Of a stretch of 64,000 nt of DNA, positions 16,951 through 29,700 are shown piece by piece; positions within the stretch are counted from its first letter, which is position 1; each line of letters begins with the position of its first letter. Origin of the DNA: Trileptium ribeirensis (lineage: Eukaryota > Nematoda > Enoplea > Enoplida > Thoracostomopsidae); NCBI GenBank assembly GCA_030248225.1, contig JASANE010012636.1, positions 85,224 to 149,223 on the forward strand, in the 5' to 3' direction. Both the position numbers and the translations under genes were made by a program. A model generated the notes under the pieces. The model was not told the origin of the DNA, did not search any database, and saw only the letters and a list, made by a program, of their open reading frames with translations.

Positions 16951-17707
16951 ATATATATTGGTACTTGGTAAGGGGGTCTGGATTCATAGAACTAACTATT
17001 TCTAGCAGCCTGTACCTCCGACTGGTGTTTTTGATTTTTTAAGAGTTTCGATTTTTTCCGATTCTATCCGAGCCTGTTAGCACATTAACTATATAATTAC
17101 TGAAATTCTAAACTTTTATAGACTCAAAACCTATTAACTAGAAATCTGTTTTTATGTGCCGCACATTATGGGTATGATGTCGCACATTAAGAATACAGTG
17201 TCTCACATTCGGGATGGTGTCCTAACCTGCGACGACAACAGGTTTTTTACAGCTGGTTTAAGATTTTAGGTTTTTCAGTGAACCTAAATCCACGAAATTT
17301 AGTTAAGTGAACCTAAATCCACGAACCCTTGCAGAAATTCTCTGCTCAATTTTGTTGTTTATGATTCTTTTCATTATTTTGTTATATTTGTTCGTTTCAA
17401 GAAGGAAACAATTTCCATTTTGGTTCAATTTTTGGTGTCGCACATTTGGCGACCATACTATATAGTGCGCTAAAGGCCCAAAGGGTAGGTGGATATAGTT
17501 CTTGTTGATCTGTATGGCTGAGGCAGGATTTGAAGCTTGTACTTTGGTAGACGCCGAATAAACTTCTTGTGTCAAAGCTGTTCGCTGATTTGTCTCAATA
17601 TTTACGAGTTGTTAATAATCGTTGCGGTAATCGCCTGTGGATTTTCATCTCTTAAATTTTTATGCACTAAACTAAAATTTTTTTAAAGCAGAAATTGTTA
17701 ACTAGCG
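16951..17707 (+). other. Upstream region of the thiolase gene
   Basis: No open frame. It contains a triple 'cgcacatt' phrase (17160-17210). A 'tttttttaaagcag' tract ending at 17691, just before exon 1, could be an acceptor for a 5'-UTR intron or for leader trans-splicing. No clear TATA box was seen. Confidence 0.35.
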
Positions 17708-17792
17708 ATGGACGCTCACGTTATAGGCGTTGGGATGTCCAAGTTTTCAAAACCAGGAACCCGAAGTTATGTCGAGAACGCAAAAGATGCAA
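17708..17792 (+). CDS. SCP2: Thiolase exon 1
   Basis: ATG at 17708. Encodes '[17 protein letters not shown]', the first strand and loop of SCP2 thiolases. Donor GTAAGTGT, phase 1. Confidence 0.85.
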
Positions 17793-20700
17793 GTAAGTGT
17801 GTGCAGTTCTTTTTGGTTGGTAGTCTATTGTTTCATAGCTCGTAACCCGCCAGTGCCATCGCCTACTTTTTACAAATAAATTCTTTCTCATCGAACTTGA
17901 TTGTTATGGCAAATCCATTGTTGTGACAAAATGTGAAATGCAGCATTACATATTTTTCACGGGTTTGACAAATTTTTAAATTATGTTTGCAGAATGAGCG
18001 TTTGTACTGTTAAAAAGTGGACCGGAGCGTGTTATATTTTTAATTTGAACTTTTTATTGTTTATTGAATTTAATTTCTATATAATACTTGGCTCATATCA
18101 CCTTTAGAGGTAGGATGTTATATCGTTAGAAATAAAAACAGCTTAAAGCTGGGCGTTCGGGGTACGTTAATCCCCAGGTTTAGGGGACTAGTATATCGAC
18201 AACTGCATAGCATGCTTTTAACTTCCGCTCTTAATAGTTACATTTGCCATTTACTTCATAAAAAGTAACTCGTTATGATTGATCGGTTGATTGATTAAGC
18301 ACCTCCTCTAAAGGTATAGTTTCAAACGTTCGCAACAAACGTTTACAGATGAGTAAAATGTGCTGCATCCAATGGATAAGGGCCACTTGGCAGTAACGCA
18401 TGACCCACGGTGATCCATAGTGATATGACACACAATATTTTATATACTCACCGATGACGCACGAATAGATAGTACCCCACATAAAATATCATTGCTTGCG
18501 GCTATATATACTCGTACAAAACTGATATGCCTATTTGAAGGCCACTAAATAGTTTTAGCTTTGTGTATATCATTATCGCATAGGGAAATTGTCAGGACCA
18601 CTCTGTCGTGAAAAATGTTTGTCACTTGCAATTCCGATCACTCTAATAAAATGCATATATTGAACACTCGAAAAAATTATGATTTGATTTCTTGAAAGAC
18701 TGAGGAGCAGGAAGCATATTTACCCAGAGTTTACGATATGTAATAACAACGGTTGACTCACAATGTTTATTTGAATATTTAGTCGATCGTATAGATAATA
18801 TAAGGATTTAGGGATATGTTTTAAGTAATCAACTAAGATGATAAAACAGCGGGGATCAAGCTTCACCTCAGCTTTGTTTCGAAAATTTTGGTTTAACTCG
18901 AAAATTTCATGTTACTCAAATGACACATTTATGAAAACATTGCTTGTGGTCTCGCGCGTCGAGCCGACTTACCAATCCAGAAATTAGGTGTTCAACTTCC
19001 GTCGACACCTCTGTGTGCTTTTAGTAGCCTATGTTCCAGCAAATATATACTTGGGCGCATCACGTATAGACACATAATAAGATTAATGGAGCGCTAATTT
19101 TTGCAAATTTAATGAAATATTGAGCTTTGAAATAGGATTTTACAAAAATATAGTGTCCATTTTTGTATGAACCGGTGCTTTACTGGAAGGCAGAAAAAAT
19201 ACCAAGGTAAATTAAACAAGACAGTGCCATTAAATTTGGCTAGGGAGCGCTATCCGGTCTCACCCGTTTCGTATGATGAAGAACCGAGAATGCCATAAAT
19301 CCCAGGCCGGCTAATAATTCTATTTAATTCAAGTTAGCAATAATTATACTGTTGTGTTAATTTATTCCCATCACCATCCCGAAAATATTCAGTCGGATAA
19401 TAGTGATAATTTGTTTGCATTCGGGTCAGATCGCCGAGATGGTTTAGATCGCCGTTTCGTACTATGAAGAACCGAGAATGTCATAAATCCCAGGCCGGCT
19501 AATAATGCTATTTATGTCAAGTTAGCAATAATTAGACTGTTGTGTTAATTTATTCCCATCGCCATTACGAAAATAGTCAGTCGGATAATAGTGATAATTT
19601 GTTTGCATTCGGGTCAGATCGCCGAGATGGTTTACATCGCCGTTTCGTACCTATGAAGAACCGAGAATGCCATAAATCCCAGGCCGGCTAATAATTCTAT
19701 TTATGTCAAGTTAGCAATAACTAGACTGTTGTGTTAATTTATTCCCACCACCATCCCGACAATAGTCAGTCGGATAATAGTGATAATTTGTTTGCATTCG
19801 GGTCAGATCGCCGGGATGGTTCAGAAAATATCATTTAATGCCGTATATATGACAAACATTTTTCGATATTTGGGTCATCAATGTCATACATTCGTACCTA
19901 AAATATTCGAAAAAATTGTTTCTCAATAAAAGTATAATTGCATAAATCAATTGAACTGCATTGGCAACTTGAGTATGAATCACAACAAAATAAGCCCCTT
20001 CATTGGTTTACGGATTATGCGTGTTGAAATAACTGCCTAACCCGTAAGCCTAAGTTGCTAACCAATGGACGGATTTAGCTGATTTACCGTTAGTCTTACT
20101 CGAGTTACTGGTAACCCAAATAATGTGGGAAATGGTTCTGAATATGACTCTAGTGGACACTCTGAACCTCTTCGTCGATGTGAGACGGATAGAATCCAAA
20201 TTATCGCTGTATCTTCAAAAGTGAACAACGCTGGCTGGTATTACGTAGCCAACATTTCATACCATGTTATCTTTCGCAGAAGCTAATTATTCTGGGAACC
20301 ATTAATAGTGGTAATATTTAGCTTATTACTTTAGAAATAATTTTCAGCCGTTCTGTAATCTTCATAATGGAACATAAGCTAAATCTACTTAATGATTTTA
20401 CTGTATTATTGCTTGTCGCTCAAATAGCGTTTAAATGTGCAAAAATCGACTTTGCCCGTTTATGTCACGTATAAGCCGTCGTTGGATTGACGGATTTTCG
20501 TATTTTTTTCGATGAAAAATATAATATAGTGAGAAAACCTAAACCTACTGCGACAAGGGAATTGAGCTTTGTGTTTGCGATACTTTCGGTGTTTTTTGAC
20601 CAAATTCTCATAAAACTGCCTCAAACTGGAGAGAGACTTCTGCGACATCGGTTAAAAATGGCGACTATTGGTCGTAATGCTTTCACTAAGAGTAACTAAC

Positions 20701-23700
20701 AACTTTACGGTTACACAATTTTTTGCCAGAGAAACCGTTTTCGACGGAGATAAAGCAGTTAAGTTTCGGCACCAAAAAATTATATGGTTTTTGTGTTTTC
20801 AATTTAGCTGTGCATTGAAAGTTAGAATAGGTATATAAGTTTTCCGGCTCAGTATGATGCAAGCAGTTGCGATTGTACGGTATGTATCCAACATACGGAA
20901 TTGCTAGCTGACTAGAGCTATAAAAATAGCACATGAAACTATAATTTCTATTACAAGATGTAATTCGTAAATTTTAAATTTTTCGTCTTTTTGCTCACTG
21001 GAGGTAGAAATATAATGTTCTTTCTATGGGTTTTGAAAAATGCTAAATATTGCCGTAATGTTGTTTTTTAGAAATAGTTTATAGTATCATTGTCTTTTTG
21101 GTACTTCGAAGGGAGTTGAAGCGGCTAAATTTGGGGTTTTGAAATTGTCACTGAGCGGAGACTAGTTAAACTCCGCTACTCTTCGCTTTGTTACCAGCTG
21201 GCAATTTATTTAGTCGCAGAAGAAACGACGTTGGAATGAAATTTAGGGCGAAATAAGTACTAAAATTTCCAAAATATTGCAATTAAAAATCCAGTATGAA
21301 AATTAGTTGCAATATCTAGCGTATTTGATCAGAAATATGCATAATTGTATCAAAATATGAATTAACGGCAAAATTCACAAACTAGCGCGTTGTATAATTC
21401 TTATTCGGATTAATATGACAACATGCACAATCTTTAAATTGAGGAAAATATATAATTTATTATAAAATTTAGAGTTTGTTTAAAATCTGTGATCAGCGGT
21501 AATCTCTTTTCATTCTTGCAAAAAAGCTACGAGTTCTTAATGAATAATAAAATACTATAACGTTAACAACTCATCCATTGTAAACACGCCATTGTTTTCG
21601 ACTCAGCTTGTGCTGCTTTATTGTTTTACTAAATTATTAATATACACAAATTGAACACAAATTCTAAGGTCAAGCTGCATTGCTTAAGGCGTTAGTGCAT
21701 TTTCATTAATTACAAAAAGCGTACGAGACGATCCATAAGCTGGAAATTTACTCCGTCTCACTTGACTCACAGCAATGCGACCCACTGTGATTCATCAAAA
21801 ATGACAACCCATAACCCACCTTCCATTCCTGGCTGTATCGATGATCTATGAACTACGTAGGTCGAATTTAGTCAATACATGCAGCAGTTTTAATTTTATG
21901 TATGTATATGTCAAAGTATGATCCATCCGTATTCAATACTTATTAGCAATTGTAACCTATGTTGGGCACAGGCCGAAATTTTCGTTAGCCAGCTGGCGGG
22001 CTATCCGGTCGGGTGGTCTTCCGTCAGGTATCTCGTCGATTTTTCCTTATATGTATGTCATATTTCGAAGTCAAACCGTACGTAATATGGCTTTGACAGT
22101 GTATAATGTTTTGTTTGACATACCGCACGGACGGAATTCCTCTCACCCCGTTCCGGCTATAATACCGACCTGAATTCTCATCGGGAATAGGGGCCTGCTT
22201 AGCAGGAACATAGCCGAGACTAGGAAGGAATTAGGCCATCCGGCCGTCGGTTTTTCCAGCCTGTTACCAGTACTAGTCTTAAATCGCTTTATTGCACCTA
22301 GAAGAGGTTACCAATTACGCTGACTAAAAATTTGTTCGTTGTAAATATATAATCACAGTTTAACATAGGGGTCAATTTCATTATTTGTATTGGGATATAT
22401 GTGATACAAACGCATTCGATTTTATCGTTAGAGCGGTTATCAAAAGTCGTAGCTGTGGATATCAGTTGTGATAGCACAACTACATGATGCTTCGAAAGTA
22501 TAAGTTAACATAGCGGTCAATTTCATTAGTTGTATTGGGATGTATATGATACAAACGCATTCGATTTTATCGTTAGAGCGGTTATCAAAAGTCGTAGCTG
22601 TGGATATCAGTTGTGATAGCACAACTGCATGATGTTTCGAAAGTATAAGTTAACATAGGGGTCAATTTCATTATTTGTATTGGGATATATATGATACAAA
22701 CGCATTCGATTTTATCGTTAGAGCGGTTATCAAAAGTCGTAGCTGTGGATATCAGTTGTGATAGCACAACTACATGATGCTTCGAAAGTATAAGTTAACA
22801 TAGGGGTCACTTTCATTATTTGTATTGGGATGTATATGATACAAACGCATTCGATTTTATCGTTAGAGCGGTTATCAAAAGTCGTAGCTGTGGATATCAG
22901 TTGTGATAGCACAACTACAAGATGCTTCGAAAGTATAAGTTAACATAGGGGTCAATTTCATTATTTGTTTTGGGATATATGTGATACAAACGCATTCGAT
23001 TTTATCGTTAGAGCGGTTATCAAAAGTCGTAGCTGTGGATATCAGTTGTGATAGCACAACTACATGATGCTTCGAAAGTATAAATTAACATAGGGTTCAA
23101 TTTAATTATTTGTATTGGGATATATATGATACAAACGCATTCGATTTTATCGTTAGAGCGGTTACCAAAAGTCGTAGCTATGGACATCAGTTGTGATAGC
23201 ACAACTACATGATGCTTCGAAAGTATAAGTTAACATAGGGGTCAATTTCATTATTTGTATTGGGATGTATATGATACAAACGCATTCGATTTTATCGTTA
23301 GAGCGGTTACCAAAAGTCGTAGCTGTGGATATCAGTTGTGATAGCACAACTACATGATGCTTCTAAAGTGTAAGTTAATGGTCATTCTTTGGTGTCTACT
23401 GGAGTCGGATTATCGAGTTCCTTTCCATCAATAGTTAATTATGTTCATGGATATTGGATTTCAGTTGTGGAAGCATTAGCCGACGCCGGATTGGATTATA
23501 GTAAAGTCGATGCAGTTGTAGCTGGATCTGTGTACACAGACTCGACCAGTGGCCAACGCGTTTTATACGAAATAGGGCTGACAGGTATATATTAGACCCC
23601 TATATATACCTATTTCCCAGCATTAACAATCTACTTCACTATGCCGACCAATGTTAGAGCCAGGGGTTTTGACGTCAGGCATGGGGGCTAAATTGGGTCA

Positions 23701-26700
23701 CCCACACTTAACCTTGCATTTTCCAGAAGAATTCTGTAAGTTGCTACTTTTATGCCACTAACAAATTATTTTCAGTCTATCTTTAAACTGTATTTTATGT
23801 ATAAATCAATAAGAATTTCTAAAAACAAAAATATAATTAAATTCAAAACACGACTGACAAAGGCATGGGTGTTCCCTTCTTGGCGCCGGAATGACACTTA
23901 GCCAAAGGCTTTGATCCCAGGTTTTCAGGAGTTTCGGAGCTCTGGATATATAATGCGAACGGGTCACCGAGAAGGGTATGTCGTAGTAGTGTCTTGTGCA
24001 TTAAAATTTATAATCATAGGTCAAGATTTAATCAGCATAACCGTCTAAGTCTTGAAGAGGATCGGTCCTTCAGGTTTGACGAATTTGTTATATATACGTA
24101 ATATATTATGTATATATTTATTTATACGCATCTATTTTTGTATGTTTAAGCTGATTCCAAAACTAAGGAGTCTATAAAATTAAATCTGGACTTAACGTTG
24201 GTGCACTGAAAAACGCTATATAAATAACGTATATATATTCGTCGTCCTTATGTTCTCTTGATCATCACAAAAAGGTTAAATCAAACTTTGAAAAAACAAT
24301 TTATAGCACAGACTGAGTCAAAATCTGCCCGGGTGAGTCAAGCCGTGCCTCAGAGTTGTTTAGAGTGTAACATGCGATGTTGGTTATTTCTGCTTGTAAG
24401 GTGTTTTATTGTTCAGTATTTGCTACAGTATTATAATACAGTTAAGACAAGGCGACCAAGGCTCATAGGCTCAGGGGGTGTTATAGATAGATAAGTCAGT
24501 GAGGGGTTAATTTTCTGAATTTTTAGGAACTCATTTTTATCATCTTCCCTTAATGTTGACCAGTGTTTGCAAATTTTTGTACACCATGTTTACCAAAATT
24601 GTTTGTGTCTTCGGTACGGGGGCATGAGTCTTCGGGTTGTGGATAATATGGCTTGAGGCGTGGGGGTCTGACCCTTAAGGAGTTACTGTCTACCCAGTAC
24701 TACGGACACCTATGAGGCTAGAGGTTTTCTTTGAACATGATTACCATAAATAGTTTCGTAATCCGCTGTTAGCTTTTCCGTTGTATTTTCTTCAAAGAGT
24801 ATATGCGTTAGCGGTACTTACTATCTTTGTGGATGTTATAATTTGTCTTCCAAGTGATATTTCACATTAACAATTTTTATACCATGTAGGAAAATTGAAT
24901 CCCAATTTCGCATTCCCATCAAGATTCAGAAGGAATCTGCTCTTCTGCATTGTAATGTTATGTTATCATCGTGATATAATCATTGTGCTGATTCTTAGGA
25001 ATACCTGTGTTCAACGTAAACAACAACTGTTCCACTGGTTCAAGTGCTTTGATGCTTGCTCGCTCACTGGTGTTAAGCAATCAATTCAGCTGCGTGCTAG
25101 CCGTGGGTATGACAAAAATTTTGTTTAATTCATTTAATGCATGCGTTTGTTTCTAGTCTTGAAACTCCTAATATTTCGTAGGCTGTGAGCTTACTCGCAC
25201 TCCGACGCAATGTGCTACTTTAATTTGATTATGGAGTTCAAAAATAATTTTTTCAAAACGTTTCACTGCGTATTATTAACCGTGGTTGCAGGAGCTTAGC
25301 CCCGAAAAATAAAAAGTATCGCTTTAGGTTACTTAAAAGTTCCCTAAGTTACTTAAAAGTCACGCAGCATGGGTTTAATTAATCATTAAGCCCAATCATA
25401 TTATGTAGGGCAAACACAATGGTTAAGATCATGTCAAGTCCACCCTAGCGTATCACGTCAAGTGTTTTCGGCCCAGGATGATCGTATAACTTGCGGGTAC
25501 TCTAAGCCCAACGCTATGCCTATGCGTAACGGAAGATCACAATAACTGAACATCAGATTTTCGTCATACGCTACTCATTTAAAGCGTTCCCCACTGCTAT
25601 AGGAGAAGGGCAGGCTTGATATAATCCATGATTATTTACTAAGTTTTTTGTAAGTCTCCGCTGGGAGCTAAAATCATGCATCATTTTTTATCAGAACGTA
25701 GTGAAGATTGTGTGTTGCAGGGGCGAAATCTTTTAGATTCCGTCTGTGTGTGTGTGATCGGCCATAACTCGGGAACGACCCAACCGATTTTCATGATCTT
25801 GGGCTTATTCGAACCGGCATAGTCGATTTACCGTGTACATCCTCCAAGAGCGTTTTTGATTTGGGGTCTGGTTCCGGGGTCAAGGGTCAAAATGTGGGTT
25901 TTTTGCCCCATCTTACCCCATTTTAGTACCCTTCACTGAAGCCATGTTATTTTTATCATAACTTTCGATTTTTTTCTCTGGTTGGTTTTATTTCATAGTA
26001 AAATGATAAATACCGATGCCTCTTTTTTGTTTTTCGATTAAGGCTCCGGTTCTGGATTTATAACGTTTGAAGTACGGGGATAGATAGGCTACTATATAGT
26101 TTATGTTCTGAATAGGCTTTGGACCTCCCCAAATGAAAATTGTAAATACACCAATGTGCTATGCTTAGGATATGTGTGTTACACATCAATTTGTTTTCAT
26201 GTGGACATGTGCGTTCAAGGTTTTCTGTGCTGGTATGTTCAATGGGTCATTGAACGCAGAGGTATCTCCGTGTATGAAATATACTATAATTTTTTGAATT
26301 TCTAAAAGGTTTGCTATACTTTAGGCTTAAGGCAATGCGTTTGAAGCAAAATTAAAAAATGCTTAGATATTTCGCTCAGTATCGGTTTAATTTCGTGGCA
26401 CTGCGTAGACATGATTTTTCATTTATACGCCGAGCTGTGCAGAAACGGTGCTTGAAATGGAACACAAATAATTCAAGGTCTCATGGAGCTTAGTTTGTTG
26501 TACATAAATGCATAAAATTTGATGACGCCTCTTATTTAATGCTGAAACACCTCTTGAGTTAACTTGGCTATGGAATTTATCCGTTTAACCCTGGCTTTCT
26601 GAAACTGCCTGAGAGTCGCTGGTGAACCGAAATGGGTGGGGCGATAAATTCTGATTCCCCAGGTTGAACTGGGGGCATTTGCGTGCCGGCTTGAGTTTGT

Positions 26701-29700
26701 CAAAGATTGCGCGATAAACAAATTAATTCGAACGGCAAATTATTAATATAAATATGCAAGTCCTTTATACATATTTTTATACAATTAAAAACCGTAAGCG
26801 TATAATTATTATAACGAAGCATATGTTGTAGTTTAAATGTTCAAGAGTCTGACAATGAGTACTAGCTTTCAAGCCAGTATGAAGGTCAATATCCTGGCAA
26901 GAGACTGCTACCGTGACAAAAATAGAGTTCTCGTCAATAACGTCCACTGCTTTCTCATCGCTTGTTTTTCACTCGCTGTACGGTACCTAGCTCGAAAATC
27001 CAGTGTATTAATTTTCCTACCCTGTGTTACTTACTGTATTTCTGTAATAATTGTTGATTTAGCAGTTTGGTGATGCCTGAATGCGCCGTATAAAAATTGC
27101 AGAATACAATATTTGCAATTATTGTTGAATGTTTATAATTGAAGGATTTGAGCAAATGAACGAAGGACTCGATCCAAAATATCCGAATAAAGTTTTTCCG
27201 CCTGGAGTTCATTTCGATAACCTCAACAAACGCCCCGGTGTCAACCCTGAAAAGGAAAAGGTGAATATATGATATTATGATATCCAAGTAATCCTAAATA
27301 TATTTTATGTGAAAATATTTTTCTTTACACGTCAAACCATTTCTCTAAAATTTTGGTGCCACCATTTAACCCTTTTAACATTTAACCCTTTTCTCGCACA
27401 GAGTCTTACATTTGTAACAGCGTACATTGAGAAGCGATGTGCTAACCAAGTTTATCGTGGGCCCTGTGTTTGCACATGCGTTGTTATTCTCTCGCTTTGT
27501 GAGGTTCCTCAAGGAACCGAGTAACAACTAATAAATATTGTAGTGGCGAGCATTATCGAGGCTCGCACTCAAACCATCCAAGTTGAATTTGCCGCTACTG
27601 CCAAAGTTTGTTCAACAATAGGGGAGTCGCAAAGGGGGTGGGGTACTTTCGTGAAAAAATTAACTGCCGTTCTTATAACCAAATGACTAGACAACCGCCC
27701 CCCCACGACAGTTTTTACCGGGATCCCGATGTTTGAAGAGCTTGAGACACCCCGGTTCAACATTATACAAAATACACATTAATTCATGCGGGGAAAGGGT
27801 TAATTGAAATGTGGACTCTCTCAATTCAGCCTTTCCCGCATAAGGTATTATGTTTGGCAGTGTACATTGCGAATCGATGCGCTAGCCGAGCTTTACACAT
27901 TAATACATGCGAGCAAAGGATATATAAGAACGAGCCCCCTAGATCGCGAGAAACCAACACTATTGCAATTATTCTGAAACAAATTAGCAAAAAGATTTTT
28001 TATAGTCGTCGAGCTAGTAGTTGTATGGTGTCAATTGGATCAGGCAAGTGAAAGTTACCAGCAAAACGGGTCAAAATTTCAAAAATTCAACACAGAGTTA
28101 CGGGTTCTAGAGTTATGTGGTTTGAGGTATGCTGCCCAATGGTTCATCGACTCAAAAATTCTGACGTCCTGGGCGACTGAAAAGTTTCGCTTGGGTGTTT
28201 ACGGCATGGAAAACTTATTGCCGCTGTTGGTTTTGCTCTGTGACCCATAGTCCAATGGGTACGGGGGTATGGCGCCCCCAAAGTTTGGGATCACAGGTGA
28301 AAATACGGGGTTTTTACAACATTTTAGTACCCGTCACGGAAGCAAGTACGGACGTTATTCCTGTTACTAACTTATTTTTACTAGCCATATAATCATAGTA
28401 AAATTCCATATAACGCTCAAGTAAACAGCATATTTTATCGGTACATCTGTCCTGTAAATTATTCGTATTCTCGTGCATAGCAGTCGCCAAATAATGTGTA
28501 ATATGTATGTATTAGAAAAAATCTACTTAAACTTTTAAGAAACAAATCGTAAGTCATAGTTTAAAATCACAGATGATAAAAATCGCATGCTAATGACGGG
28601 TAACGTCCAAGCGCCCTTTGAACGAGTAACTAGCAAGTCAGAGAATCGTTCAAGTTTTTCACAAACAGACATTTACGCAAGCACACTATTGAAAAATGTA
28701 AAATGAATGCTAGTTATGCGTTGTTACAATGCTTAAACAAACTTAAAATGGCACGCACTAGAGCTGATGTATATACGTAATAATCCCCTTCGCGGCTAAG
28801 ACTAGCAACTTTGCGCCAGTCCTTAATAATATTTTGTCCAAAGTCGTATTTTCTCGGACCAATGTCACTTCTGTTAAAATCCACATGTTGTAGCTCCGCC
28901 TTTAATGGTGTGGTTGTGCCTCAGAGCTCTGGCAGGTAAATAACTGGGCGGTTGGGTAACTGTCTTATTCCGATGGATAAATGTTTGTATGCGCAAAATT
29001 TTTGTGCGCCAGTGCAGCAATGTCCTGCCCGCATTTGTCAGTCTGTGGAAAATGTTGATAAATCTTGAAGCTAGGTTGATATATCAGGACATATTCTATT
29101 GAATATTACGCCTTTTTTATGTAAGGAGCTGCGTTCGGTTATATATCAGTATTGGGTTAATATTTAGAATACGTATGTTTTCATACAGCTGTGATATATA
29201 AGCCTTTTTTGTGCTTAAGATTTTTAGTGTTTTAGCGAGTAATGACTGGATTGGCGGCATACTTTCTCATTAGTTATTATTTTAGGTAATAGGCACAGAT
29301 CCATTCACATCAGATGTGATTCGGCTATTTGCTCATGCAACTCGCGAATACTTATCGCGCCATCCGCATGTAAGTATGGATGATTTTGCTCAAATAGCAT
29401 ACAAAAATCGAATCATGGGATCGAACAATCCACGCGCAGCTCTCTACGGATCCCCGTCACCCCGGCTACAAGACATTGTGTCTAAGCGGATGCTTGTACC
29501 ACCGATTACGCTACATATGTCTGCGTTGACGTCAGATGGTGCAGCGGCTGCTATTGTCGCCAGCAACCGGTTCCTTCGCGAACAAAACAAAACGACACTC
29601 CAGGCAAGGGCAATAAGCATTGCCGCACAGCATATGCGAAGCGACTTCAGTTCTACGTTTGATTCGACATTTCAAAATATGTGCGGTAATTGGCTTGCCA

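Larger units (their letters stand above)
17793..23464 (+). other. Thiolase intron 1 (5.7 kb)
   Basis: Contains a fragment of the TTATAACGTTAGAA/R3 family (18116-18215), a SINE copy, the 188-bp tandem repeat and the 145-bp tandem array that nearly abuts exon 2. The remainder (about 19830-22360) shows nothing recognisable. Confidence 0.6.

Noticed and set aside
22440..23347. Six near-identical 60-61-codon minus-strand frames
   Set aside because: They repeat every 145 bp and are only the reverse reading of a tandem array in an intron.
22361..23375. CRISPR-like array
   Set aside because: Units are contiguous with no unique spacers, and the locus is a eukaryotic intron.
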